Positions 44,055 through 54,421 of a stretch of 64,000 bases of DNA are shown here, piece after piece. This DNA is from Closterium sp. NIES-65 (taxonomy: Eukaryota; Streptophyta; Zygnematophyceae; Desmidiales; Closteriaceae). The position numbers and the translations under genes were made by a program. The stretch is from positions 1,301,001 to 1,365,000 of the forward strand of contig CANXME010000418.1 of the NCBI GenBank assembly GCA_948144175.1, given 5' to 3'. How positions within the stretch are numbered: the stretch's first letter is position 1; every line of letters begins with the position of its first letter. The notes under the pieces were generated by a model that saw only the letters and a program-made list of their open reading frames with translations, was not told where the DNA came from and did no database searches.

Positions 44055-44732
44055 TCACAGAATCAGTTTCGCCTCGCCCTCCTTATATTCCGGCTTATCC
44101 CACAGCAGATGCTGCTCCTGATCCGCTCCTCCCATCAGCCAGCTCGCGAAACCACCACTACTCTTCTTGCTCTCAGCTTTCTTCCCCTCGCTTCCACCGC
44201 TATTCACCGCACTCTCGTACGTCTCAATTCGCCCGCTCCTTCCGCCGCCATTCGCGCTGTAGAATGTAACTCCGGAAGCGGACGGCTGAACCATATGCTG
44301 CAGCTTCGGAACCGAGGAAGAGGGAGCGACGGAGGAGTAACTCCACATGTTACCACCTGGAGGGTTACCAGGGTTACCAGCAGCCGGAGCGGTTGGCTTA
44401 GCTCCCGTGGTCTCCGTTTTCTCGGGATTTTCGCGCCAGTACATGGGTTCGGATGTGGAGGTCAACTCGCGGTAGAGCCGAAGCCCGCGGAAATCCAGCT
44501 TCGCTTCGTGGCGCGCCTCTTCCTCGCGCTGCCGCTGGATGCGCTCGAGCTCCTGCGATAGGTACGCATCGTCCTCTTGCACCTCGCGAAACCGCTGGCG
44601 AATGGAGTTGAGGTCGTTCGACATCGCAGTGACCTTCGCGCGACGTCGCTCGTGATCGTGAGGGTCGCTGACGGTTTCCAAGTACCGCGCGACGGCGCGC
44701 GGCCCAGCGCGAGAAGGGCGTGGGTGATACAT
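44055..44732 (-). CDS. Small paralogue with the same N-terminal coiled coil
   Basis: 225-residue single-exon frame from ATG at 44,732, beginning MYHPRPSRAGPR. Residues ~28-75 align without gaps to residues ~27-74 of the giant acidic protein: both have ERRRA, DL, then RQR-(L/F)-R, then a Gln/Glu/Arg-rich helix. The rest is Ser/Gly/Pro-rich, with a short end WLMGG...LLWDKPEYKEGE, and no acidic domain. No known domain is recognised. The same orientation and 1.06-kb spacing suggest a tandem duplication followed by growth of the acidic part in the neighbour, or its loss here. Confidence 0.65.
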   Translation of the reverse strand: MYHPRPSRAGPRAVARYLETVSDPHDHERRRAKVTAMSNDLNSIRQRFREVQEDDAYLSQELERIQRQREEEARHEAKLDFRGLRLYRELTSTSEPMYWRENPEKTETTGAKPTAPAAGNPGNPPGGNMWSYSSVAPSSSVPKLQHMVQPSASGVTFYSANGGGRSGRIETYESAVNSGGSEGKKAESKKSSGGFASWLMGGADQEQHLLWDKPEYKEGEAKLIL

Positions 44733-45722
44733 ATCCCTCTAGCGGATGTGAGTTCCTACGAATGGTTCTGTATAACGCCCAACACTAGGCAAAACATACA
44801 CGATGTGGGCTGTGTGCTTCCTGACAAGATAACTGTTTTTCAGAAAAGGCGGGTTTAACGAACTGGACACAATCTGGAGTTGCTGAAAAGCGGTCGGTCT
44901 GATGAGACAAAACCTGGGTCCAACACAAAAGGGGCTGTTGTGCTGCTCTAGTCATATGAGCGCTTCTAGAGACTAGGTACTCTTGCTGGCCTACCAAAAT
45001 CGTCGCAGGGAGAGTGCCGAGAGCGGATAGGATAGAGAAACTACGGCTACGTCGCATGGATCTTCCGCATTTCCGTAGGCAAACGAGGAATAGAACCACT
45101 TTATATCGCATCATATCTGTTAGGAGACCTTCCAATCGTCCGTAACCTTCGTATGCTCAATCGCCAAGGTCAAAGGCCGTCCGAGGAGGAGCCATCCTCA
45201 TTATCACCTGGAATGTGAGAGCCATACAGTTCGTGTGCCTGTAACGACTGCGACGCGAGTTCAGCCCAGGGCAGATTGAACTCGGTCATGCGATCCGTCC
45301 CTGCTGGCAGCGAAATTCCACCGCCATTGTGGCGTAACACCCACATAAAGTCGCTGACTTCTCGAAATTGCTTCAACCCTACACCCACATAGCATTCCTT
45401 ACATCATCAGCGTAGATAAATGTAATTCCAACTCTACATGCTTCTATCCTACACGTTTCATGCTACAATAAAAATCAGACAGAACAATGAACTTATATTC
45501 TAAACTGCATTCTGAGCCAGATCTATGCATTACAAATTGGTCGGAAGCGTTGTGCCGCAGAAATGCATACAGGCCATATCTATACGAAGTATTGGCCTCT
45601 TCATGAAAAAAAACAAAAAACGGTGTGAAGTCCTGACGCGCTAGGAAATAATAGAATTCAGTCTGAGCAGGAATCACAACATTGAGCAACAATTACTTAA
45701 AATGTAAAACACAACAAGGTAG
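44733..45722. other. Region between small paralogue and tRNA
   Basis: Open frames at 45,170-45,388 and 45,444-45,692 (minus) look more protein-like in composition than the surroundings, but no domain, start or splice model can be supported. Confidence 0.4.
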
Positions 45723-45796
45723 TGGCCCATACAGGTTTCGAACCTGTGACCTTCGCGTTATTAGCACGACGCTCTAACCAACTGAGCTAATAGGCC
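45723..45796 (-). tRNA. tRNA-Ile (anticodon AAU)
   Basis: Read on the minus strand, 74 bases including the discriminator A fold into a full cloverleaf. The acceptor is GGCCTAT/ATGGGCC with one T-G pair, the D stem GCTC/GAGC, the anticodon stem TCGTG/CGCGA with loop CTAATAA (anticodon AAT), and the T arm ACAGG-TTCGAAA-CCTGT. There is no intron and no encoded CCA, as in nuclear tRNA genes. A TTTTA stretch about 15 bases downstream could serve as the Pol III terminator. Ile-AAU is the main eukaryotic nuclear isoleucine tRNA. Confidence 0.97.
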
Positions 45797-45884
45797 GATA
45801 TCCATGATAAAAACTTAGTATATTGTAAAGTTAAATTAATTGAATTCTAGCACGTTTTCTGGTTGGTGGGATCACCCACATTGC

Positions 45885-46119
45885 ATGGCACCAGCGCGAG
45901 TGCTCCCTCTTCCCACAGCCATAGTCGTCCGCGATGCGCGCTCCGACGCCGTACTCGCGCAGTTCCTAGGCGGCAAGCCGGCCGGCGAGTTATGCGACGC
46001 GCTGGAGCGACTCACGGGGTCGCCGGGCTGTCTCGTGCTCGGGGACAAGGCGTCCCAAGGCGCACCGCTCGTACTGACTGAATCGGATGTGATACAATCG
46101 GGGACGTACCACTGGCGAG
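45885..46119 (+). CDS. Possible first exon of an unrecognised gene
   Basis: An ATG at 45,885 opens 78 codons (MAPARVLPLPTAIVVRDARS... ending near SGTYHWR) with balanced composition, ending at a good donor CGAG|gtgcgt. The exon ends in phase 1. No convincing second exon was found. Open frames exist on both strands further on (46,232-47,014 minus; 46,661-47,599 plus), but neither has a known domain. It could also be a gene remnant. Confidence 0.4.
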
Positions 46120-47872
46120 GTGCGTGTCGCTGGCATACCGAATTTCGCTGGTGTTTCTGAGCTGCTGCTAGCATGTAGTCTAGTCTTACCGTCGTTCGAC
46201 CCGCTTCAACAGTCGGACCGTCGACCGTAGCCTAAAGATACGGTGTCGTTATGTAGCGTCGATAAGATACAGTTAAGAATACGGTGACTCGGCGTTGTTC
46301 TGACTGGTGGCTGACGTGGCCGACACCATACGCGTGTTCATGCTGAGCTGTCGAACATACAAAATCGGTTAGCTTGCGCAGACGAAACGTACCAGACGAG
46401 ACTAATATCTCCGTGACCCCTCTCCCTTGCTCTAATCCGATGCATCGCCTTCTTCCACCTTCCCCTCTCCACACCCGCACCCCTCTCCGTCCCACCCTCC
46501 TTCCCGACTTCCCCCCTCCCCCGCCTTCCCCCTCCCCCGCCTTCCCTCCTTCCTGACTTCCCCCCTCCCCCGCCTTCCCCTTCCCCCGCCTTCCCCCTCC
46601 CCCGCCTTCCCTCTTCCCGACTTCCCCCCTCCCCCGCCTTCCCCACCCCCCGCATGCGCAGTGGCTATAACGAGATCTTCCTCTCACCCCACCACCCAGC
46701 CGGCACACCCCCCGTACAATCACACCCGCCACCGCCACCATGATTGGTCCGCGCAACTCGCGGCGTCCATACTCGCTATACTCATCCTCGGTAGCGGTAT
46801 CCAGCTGCTCATCATGCTCGCAGCCCTCCCCTTCTGCAGTTACCGCTGGTCCTGCGCCTTTTCCCACTACCGCTCGTTCATCTCCTTTATAGACGGACCC
46901 TTTAAGGTGTTCGCGTTCGTCGCGGCCGTCCAAGCGGCCGGCAGAAACCCTGGTCGGTGGCTGTGGTTCGTGAAACACCTTCGTTTCAATCACATCCGTT
47001 TGAATCCGTTTCAAGGATGGTTTTCGCGGCTACGGATTCTTGGAAAGTCTTGGTCGGGAGTAGCGGGAGAACAGGCGTATCGAGGAGAGATAGGGTTAGG
47101 AGGGGAAACAGGGCTTGGAGGGAAGGGAGGCAGAGAGGAGAGAAGGGAGGAGAGGAGGGATTCAGGAAGGAAAGGGAGAGGAGGACGGGGAGGTAAGGGA
47201 GCGAGGAAAAGCAGCTCAGGTCAGGGAAAGCAAGGAGAGGGAGGCTTGGAATCCGGTCTTGGTGACAACAGGCTCGTGCAAGGCTTGGTTACACGTTCGG
47301 CGCCAAGCCTAACTTCAGAAAGGGTTGTGGGAAAAGCTGGATCGGCGCGTTGTCCTGGGCCTGGGGAATTGGTCAACTCTCATAACTTGTTTCCCGTGGC
47401 ATCCTGTGACACTGGTTCACCCCGCTCGGTGCCCTTCTCCTCTGCTGCTGCTGAGCTCAGTGCTTACTCGCCGTCTTTCCCCACTAGGGGAAGACTGCCT
47501 GGAAAGGTTTCTTCCTCCTCCTTGTTGGCGTATGTTTCTATGAGAAGATCGATTTCTGATGGCGGCAGTGGTGATGTGAGCAAGCGAAAAGAAGACTGAT
47601 CCAGACGGACTGCCTTTTTCTTTGCTTTCGGCGCTTGTCACATGTTTCAAAATCTTCATGCACAATTGATTCTCTCAGAGGAAATGTTAACTCTGTACTA
47701 ATAAAACTTATACAGTATGATATTCTGGAACAAATCTACAGTGTTTCGGTTGATGTGCTGTTGACTGCCAGTCACCCAACTATTGACCCTGTTGACCCTT
47801 CTGACCTTGCCGACTCCCCAGCAGCACCCGTAGCAGCAATGGCAAGTGTAACGTGTCTCTGCTAGTATCTTC
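46120..47872. other. Region with unresolved coding content
   Basis: 46,490-46,650 is a CCCCCTCCCCCGCCTTCC-type repeat. The remainder has open frames on both strands with no recognised domain. Confidence 0.4.
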
Positions 47873-47920
47873 TCTCTCTGCTGTCCACTCGTTTAATGCC
47901 ATCATCCCTCAACGCAGCAG
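47873..47920 (-). repeat. Echo of the RS-rich gene's 3' end
   Basis: Repeats the segment at 47,990-48,030 coding GGFKRVDSKE, beyond the stop codon. Confidence 0.75.
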
Positions 47921-47984
47921 AAGCAGCAGCAGCAGCAGAAGCAGCAGCACTAGCAGCGTCAGCAGCAGCAGCAGCCCCAACATG

Positions 47985-50900
47985 CTATCTTCTCTCTTTG
48001 CTGTCCACTCGTTTGAAGCCACCATTCCTAGAAGGACCAGCAGCAGCAGCAGCAATAACCACAGCCGCAGCAGCAGCTTCAGCATCTGCAACAGCCATGG
48101 CTTGGGTGGCTGCTGCCCTCCACTCTGCCTGACGCTGTGCCTCCGATGAAGGCAAACCCAGCTGTGAGAGACAGAGGGGGTCCAGGAAAGGATGCAGGAA
48201 GAGAGTGATGGAGTGGAATGAAGTGGAACAGAGTAAAACGGTGTGAAACGGATGCCATTGGTGTCCCTTGGGTGGCTGCTGCCCTCCACTCCGCCTGTCG
48301 CTGTTCCTCTGACGAGGGCAGACCCAGCTGTGAGGCGGAAGGGGGGAGGAGAAGGGAAGTGAAGAGTGCTAAGGAGTGGAAAGCGGTGAAAAGGAGTGGG
48401 ACGGATGCCATGGCAGGAGTGGGACGGATGGAAAGGAATGGAGAGGATTGCAATGGAGTGGAAAGGAATGGAGAGGATTGCAATGGAGTGGAAAGGGATG
48501 GAGAGGATTGCAATGGAGTGGAAAGGGATGGAGAGGATTGCAATGGAGTGGAAAGGAATGGAGAGGATTGCAATGGAGTGGAAAGGAATGGAGAGGATTG
48601 CAATGGAGTGGAAAGGGATGGAGAGGATTGCAACGGAGTGGAAAGGGATGACGTCTCAAAAGACGTCTCAAAAAATGGTCCAAAAGTCGTCACAAAGGTG
48701 CCTCATAAGGGGAAGGTACTAATGGGAGAGAACAAACCTCACAGCAGCTCGAAATGCGTCCATAGCTTCCTTCGCCTCCATTAGTACCTTCCCCTTATGG
48801 GGAAGGAAGCTGGATTCCTTTTTACTAATGCGTCCACAGCTTCCTTCGCCTCCAGCTTCGAGCTTTGAGGGATGGATGGTTTAAAAGATGTCCCAGGAGA
48901 GGTTTTAAACGACATCTCGAAAGGAAAACTTATTCCGCGGTAACAAGGAATCTCACCGCAGCTCAAAAGGCGTCCATCCTTGCAGCTTCCTTTGCCTCCG
49001 GCTTTGGGTTTTGACATGTCTCAAAAAACTTCCCAGAAGTTGCCTCAAAAGGGGAAGGTACTAAAAGGAGCTACAGCGACTCACTGCAGCACGGAAGGCA
49101 TCCATCCTCGCAGCTTCCTTCGCCTCCAGCTTTGAATTTTGAGACATCTCAAGAGGAGTAGGCACTAAGGGGAGCGACAACGAATCTCACCGCAGCGCGG
49201 AAGGCGTCCATCCTTGCAGCTTCCTTCGCCTCCAGCTTTGCTAACTTGTTGCCCGCATGCACTGTGCGCTCCAGTTTCTGATGTATTGAGAGAGGTTGAG
49301 AAGGGGTTGACAGGGGTTAAATGGAGTGAGCGAGTCGCCATGAAGACAGGAACACAGTGTGCGTCCAGCTTTGCCAGCTCGTTGCCCGCATGCACTGTGC
49401 GCTCCAGTTTCTGATGTATTGAGAGAGGTTGAGAAGGGGTCGAGAGAGGATGAGTAGAGTGTGTCGCCGAGGAGACAAAAGCATTGCAAACCAGAAGAGA
49501 GCAGGGGCCAGGAGAAAGCAGAGCAACGGTCGGAAATATCTGTCTTAAGTGGTGGTTTTGGAGGTTATCGCAGCAAAGCAAAGAGAACATAACCATGTCA
49601 AAAGTGGGAGTAAATGACGGGCAGTGCAGCTGGGCTTTAAATTTCTAAAAAAAGTCGACTCGAACATGACAAGAAAGATACGCATGCCAATTGAAGTAGT
49701 GACTGAGGGCAGTGTGACTGTGGAGGAAGCAAAGCACTCACCTTCTTTTCCATACGAAGCTTCTTTTGCTCCCTGCAAGGGGAAACAACCGGCAGGCAGG
49801 GTTATAAGAGTGAATGTGGTGTGAGAAAGAATGTGGGGAAAGAACGTGAGGTGAAAAGTAGCATGAAGATCAAGGGACGAATGGAATCGTCGAAGGAGGG
49901 GAGTGGAGAAGACTAAGGGACGAGGGAAAGGAGGAGGAAAAGGAGGGAACGAAGGAGGGGACGGAGGAAGGGGACAAGGGGGAGAGAGATAAATGGTCCA
50001 TTCAAACATGTTCTACCTGCTATGAATAATTCTTAAGCTTCATAAACAATGCAAGAACGGTCCTTCAATCCACCACCCACCTCCAGTCAACAGAGCCAAA
50101 GAAGCGTTGCATGTTGGCCTGCTCGTCCTGCGCCTTCCTCCACTCGCCTGACCGCAATTGCTCCTGAAATCAGGGTATGTGGAGAGGGATTATAGACGGA
50201 GTTTGGAGAGAAAACTATGCTTCCAACCGTCATATAGGTGGGAATATATCGCATATTCTTTCATTGTTCTGCCGGTTCGCCAGAGAGAGATGGTACTGTT
50301 GCACGCTGAGTTCTGAGGTGCCTCAAAAGTTGGCTGCGAGGGAAAAGTCGCGTTTTGAGTCAGTACCTTTGCATGCTGAGCCCGTTGCCGAAGCACCTCC
50401 TTCTGCTCCACCTGCTCCATCATGCGTGCCTGCAGAGTCACGACACACACACACAAGAGTAGATGGTGCAGGAAAAGGAGAGAAAAGACTTCTGAGGCGA
50501 GAAAAGCCTTCTGAGGCGACTCAAAGACCAGCCCGTTGCCTAAGCACCTCCTTCTGCTCCACCTGCTCCATCATGCGTGCCTGCAGATACGAGGAGATAA
50601 TCAGAATAAAGGGAGAAAAATGTTAATAACGAGTAGAATATATAAAGAGAAGTTGGAAAACAAGAAATCACGACTTTTGAGATGTCTCAGAAGGAAACGT
50701 ATGCGAAGATTGAAAGGAATAGAGGGAGAGGAAGATGGAAAGGGAGAAAGGCAGGAAAAAATGGGCACAAAGGGGGGGGGGGGGGTGGGGGGGGGGGGGG
50801 GGGGAGGGTTACTCGAGGCAAGGATTAAAGAGAGAGAGGCGGAAGAGCAGGATAGGGGAGTAGACGGAAAAAAACGACATGGAGATCATCAAAGGATTAT

Positions 50901-52110
50901 CGTGGATCGATTTGAAAGCAAGGTGGGCGAGCAGGAGTGGGGGAGAGGAGAAGGGGATGAAGTGGAAGGAGGAACCGACATGCATGTCTTTTGAGTCGAC
51001 TCAAAAGTCAGCTGAGAAGGGGATGAAGTGGAATGTCTTTTGAGTCGACTCAAAAGTCAGCTGAGAAGGGGATGAAGTGGAATGTCTTTTGAGTCGACTC
51101 AAAAGTCAGCTGAGAAGGGGATGAAGTGGAAGGAGGAACCGACATGCATGTCGTTTGAGTCGACTCAAAAGTCAGCTGAGAAGGGGATGAAGTGGAAGGA
51201 GGAACCGACATGCATGTCTTTTGAGTCGACTCAAAAGTCAGCTGAGAAGGGGATGAAGTGGAAGGAGGAACCGACATGCATGTCTTTTGAGTCGACTCAA
51301 AAGTCAGCTGAGAAGGGGATGAAGTGGAAGGAGGAACCGACATGCATGTCTTTTGAGTCGACTCAAAAGTCAGCTGAGAAGGGGATGAAGTGGAAGGAGG
51401 AACCGACATGCATGTCTTTTGAGTCGACTCAAAAGTCAGCTGAGAAGGGGATGAAGTGGAAGGAGGAACCGACATGCATGTCTTTTGAGTCGACTCAAAA
51501 GTCAGCTGAGAAGGGGATGAAGTGGAAGGAGGAACCGACATGCATGTCTTTTGAGTCGACTCAAAAGTCAGCTGAGAAGGGGATGAAGTGGAATGTCTTT
51601 TGAGTCGACTCAAAAATCAGCTGAGAAGGGGATAAAGTGGAAGGAGGAACCGACATGCATGTCTTTTGAGTCGACTCAAAAGTCAGCTGAGAAGGGGATG
51701 AAGTGGAAGGAGGAACCGACATGCATGTCACCAAAGGATTTCTTGAGGTCATTGCGCCCGTCATCATCCGCCCCTGCTGCTCCATTCGCTCCATTCGCCA
51801 GCATCTCATTCCCAGGCGGCCCCGCATTGTTAGGCAGCTTCCCTCCCAGCCCTCCTTGACTCCCATCGTTCCCCGTTTCCTTCCTGCTGCCTTGGCGCCT
51901 CTTCCTCTTTTTGTGCCTGTCTTTCTTTCTGTCCTTTCCCCTCTTCCTCCGCTCATCCTTCCTCCCTTTCTTTGGCTTTTTCCTCCTGCCTTTCCGGTTC
52001 CTCTTTTTGGTCTGCTTCCTCCGCTTCTTCCCGCTATCCTCGCTATCACTCTCTCCACTACTATCACTATTGCTTACAGTGTCACTGCTCTCGCTATTAT
52101 CATCACTACC

Positions 52111-52146
<36 letters not shown>

Positions 52147-53147
52147 TCTGTTGTCACTGCCACTCCTCCCTTCTTCGCTGCTATCATCATCTGATGTGTT
52201 GGAATCATCCCCTTCCTCTCTCCTCCTCTTCTTCCTCTTCCCCCTTGGCTTCTTCAAGCTCCTACCGCTGCTTGCCTTGCCTTTTGTATTCTTTCGCCTG
52301 TTGTGGGATCAAAATCAAGAAGAAGAAAAGAGACGAGTAACTACCAAACACGATATAAACGGGTGGGAAACTGGTTGTTCATAAAATAGATAGAGCGAGA
52401 GGCACAGGACGAGCGGGTGTTAGAAGAATGCAGGGATAATGCCCTAGAGGAGAGGCGTGTTTGAGAAATTTCAAAAGCACCCTATAAAAGCATGGGAAGA
52501 ATGGTGTTCAGAGTGCTGGAAGAATGCCAGAAAGGGTGGACTCCTGAAGGCGCAGCCTTAAGAAAATCCGAAAGGTCTTCGCAATGATGCAGGAACAGCG
52601 TAAGAAGATACAGAAATTGTAAAAACACCTGCACGACAGATTCTCACCGCTTCTTTTCTACCTCATGACCCCTTCCCTCAGAGTCACTGTCACTACTGCT
52701 GCCGCTGCTCCTTCCATCGGACGGGCTTCGTTTCCTTCTTCTGCTCCCCTTAGCATCGCGCCTCCTGCGTTTGCCTTTTAAGCTCCTCCGCTGATCGCGA
52801 CCGTCAGAGTCGCTGTCGCTAGGACTCCTGCTCCTACTTCGGCTTCGCCTACGCCGAAGTTCACGCTCCGCCTTATTCTTCGTACTCCCGCCATTCCTAG
52901 CCTTCTTTCTCGTCTCCCTGTCACGGCTCCTGCTGGTACTGCTTCCGCTGTCACTCTTCCTGTCTCTCGCTCTGTCTCTCTCTCTGTCTATCTCTCTGTC
53001 ACTCCCACTCTCTCCATTCTCACTACTTCTGCTGACTTGTTTCGCCCGGCGCTCTTGTCGCTCTCGTCGTCTACCCCGCCCGCCGTCTCCTTCCTCATCT
53101 GACCTTCCCTCCCTCTGAATCCGCACCTCCCTTTCTGCACCCTTCAT
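47985..53147 (-). CDS. RS-rich putative nuclear (splicing-related) protein, seven exons
   Basis: Exons (minus): 53,147-52,648; 52,297-51,721; 50,429-50,367; 50,163-50,081; 49,772-49,742; 49,277-49,191; 48,161-47,985. All phases agree and give 505 residues, but the donor of exon 2 (CAT|gtcggt) is weak. The first ~270 residues are Arg/Ser/Asp/Lys-rich with RSRSRSRSPSDSDSDG, typical of SR-type nuclear proteins, followed by a Lys/Arg block. The C-terminal ~150 residues form charged helices (ARMMEQVEQKEVLRQRAQHA, then WRKAQDEQANMQRFFGSVDW, then an Ala-rich end with GGFKR). I do not recognise the family. A role in RNA processing is inferred from the RS domain only. Confidence 0.7.
48258..48333 (-). 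repeat. Echo of the last exon start of the RS-rich gene
   Basis: Copy of the last exon's acceptor and the codons LGLPSSExQRQAEWRAAATQ (compare 48,105-48,161). It is open and could be an alternative acceptor. Confidence 0.85.
48414..48652. repeat. 30-bp minisatellite in RS-rich gene intron
   Basis: About eight near-perfect copies of GGAATGGAGAGGATTGCAAT plus GGAGTGGAAA. A TGACGTCTCAAAAGACGTCT block follows directly. Confidence 0.95.
48754..49137 (-). repeat. Four echoes of RS-rich gene exon 6 end
   Basis: Copies at 48,754-48,781, 48,828-48,862, 48,966-49,010 and 49,086-49,137 repeat the exon end coding KLEAKEAARMDAFRAA (real exon 49,191-49,277). Several are followed by TTTTGA...TCAAAA palindromes (49,009-49,027; 49,137-49,153). 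Confidence 0.88.
49360..49413 (-). repeat. Echo of RS-rich gene exon 6 start
   Basis: Repeats acceptor and first codons (KLERTVHAGN) of exon 6, together with about 30 bases of intron. Confidence 0.88.
50532..50586 (-). repeat. Echo of RS-rich gene exon 3
   Basis: Near-identical copy of the acceptor and ARMMEQVEQKEVLRQRA codons of exon 3 (50,380-50,429). TTCTGAGGCGACTCAAAG lies between the two copies. Confidence 0.9.
50985..51720. repeat. 66-bp palindrome-bearing tandem array
   Basis: About twelve units, each with TTTTGAGTCGACTCAAAA (or a one-base variant) plus a 48-base segment; three units lack part of it and are shorter. The segment equals the last 9 bases of RS-rich gene exon 2, its donor and the first intron bases, so the splice donor is repeated with each unit. 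Confidence 0.95.
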
Positions 53148-53730
53148 TCAAAACCTCTGATAATAAGTAATCAGCGGTCTAATTATATGAAAAGTGAGCC
53201 GAATCGGAACTAAGGGAGCAACCGACGTTATGCCCTAGCAGGTGCCACCTTGCTCATCAGATTACTGATTTGTTCCTTGGAATATGAAGGTGCATGTTCA
53301 ACAGCTGCGGGGCGGGTGGTGTTTGTTCACTATCTCGTGCCTGCGAGACTTCGGGATTGCATTTGTAGCTGGACTCTTACAAACCGAACCGAACCTCTTT
53401 CGCGTGGTACCGCGTACGAACGTGAGGCATCGAGCTTAACCGAACGACCGAACTTCCATCAGCCCTACAATGGCTTAGTACAGTGAAGTTATCCATCTAA
53501 ATAAAGATACCAAATTATTCATGAGGTTTTGCCTTCACATGACCTACAGAGTCAGTGGATGGATGGATGCTAGCAACACTTAGGTTGGGTGATGGCCACA
53601 CGAGATGGGCATTAGAAGGGGTTTGAACCAGTGGTGCAAGGAGCTGCTAATGGCGAAGGCTGTGCTGTGCTGAATCAGGGCACTTCCCAATAGACTTCAA
53701 CCCTTGGAGTGCTGGTGGTGAGGCAAGAGC
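53148..53730. other. Spacer upstream of RS-rich gene
   Basis: Likely promoter of the RS-rich gene. No gene or known repeat is seen. Confidence 0.45.
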
Positions 53731-54181
53731 TGCGATCAGAAGTTGATCGTGGCCTAGGATCTACTCAGGAAAGTTCGCACGCCGAGAAGTGATGTTGGTG
53801 GGCCCTTGACCTCAATAGCAGAGTGAATGTAAAATGCTTTGAGATGAAATAAAACATGCAAATACAGCAAATATAAATATGAGTACAGGGGAGATGAAAC
53901 GACCTAGCTAGCCATGTACTCTAAGGGGTACATTCCCTTATTCAAATACATTCCCAACCGTGCGGCGCGAACAGTTACGAAACTGTTCGGGCAGAATCCT
54001 CGCCACTGCTGCTGCCTGATGCTGTCTGCCCGACGGTTCAGATGCGTCCCAACTGTCTGACGCTTCGAGTCGTTTCCAACCGTCTGACGCTTCGCGTTCA
54101 TTCGCGATACTGCGTGCTTCTCTTTGCTGCGGTGAGGAGTGCACAGTAATATTCAAGTACCGTATTACTATTCGTAACCCA
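53731..54181 (-). repeat. Solo LTR of the element A family
   Basis: 451 bp. In minus sense it runs from TGGGTTACGAATAG to GATCGCA and matches the rejoined A LTR at about 90% by eye. No internal region adjoins it, so it is a solo LTR. The flanking 5-mers do not match, so its target duplication is lost or the solo formed between different copies. Confidence 0.88.
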
Positions 54182-54421
54182 GGTTTGCCCAAGTCAGGCA
54201 GAGCAAGGATGTCACAACAATGCGGTGCCTTTATTGGATTGCACTGATCGCACTCTCTCACCCATCATGCGGAAAGAGGAACACATCTAATGAATCAATG
54301 CCGGTCAACGGATGGTGGTGAGTCGACACATGTGGTAGAGCCGGCCCCTGCCAGCCAGCCAGCCAGTTAGCTACACATGGAGCAGCACCGCTCCATTACC
54401 TCCAACTCTTAACGTGACAAT
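54182..54421. other. Spacer between solo LTR and element F
   Basis: 240 bases with a short GCCAGCCAGCCAGCCAG run. Nothing else is recognised. Confidence 0.5.

Noticed and set aside
45170-45692. Two minus-strand frames as exons of one gene
   Set aside because: No consistent GT-AG pair or start codon links them.
46232-47599. Opposing 260- and 312-codon frames as genes
   Set aside because: They overlap on opposite strands, are partly low complexity, and have no recognised domain; kept only as unresolved.
51050-51613. 187-codon repetitive frame in the 66-bp array
   Set aside because: Exists only because the unit length is a multiple of three; another frame of the same array is also open.
50985-51720. 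Regularly spaced palindromic repeats resembling a CRISPR array
   Set aside because: The 'spacers' are identical copies of a host exon-intron border, and the setting is an intron of a eukaryotic gene.
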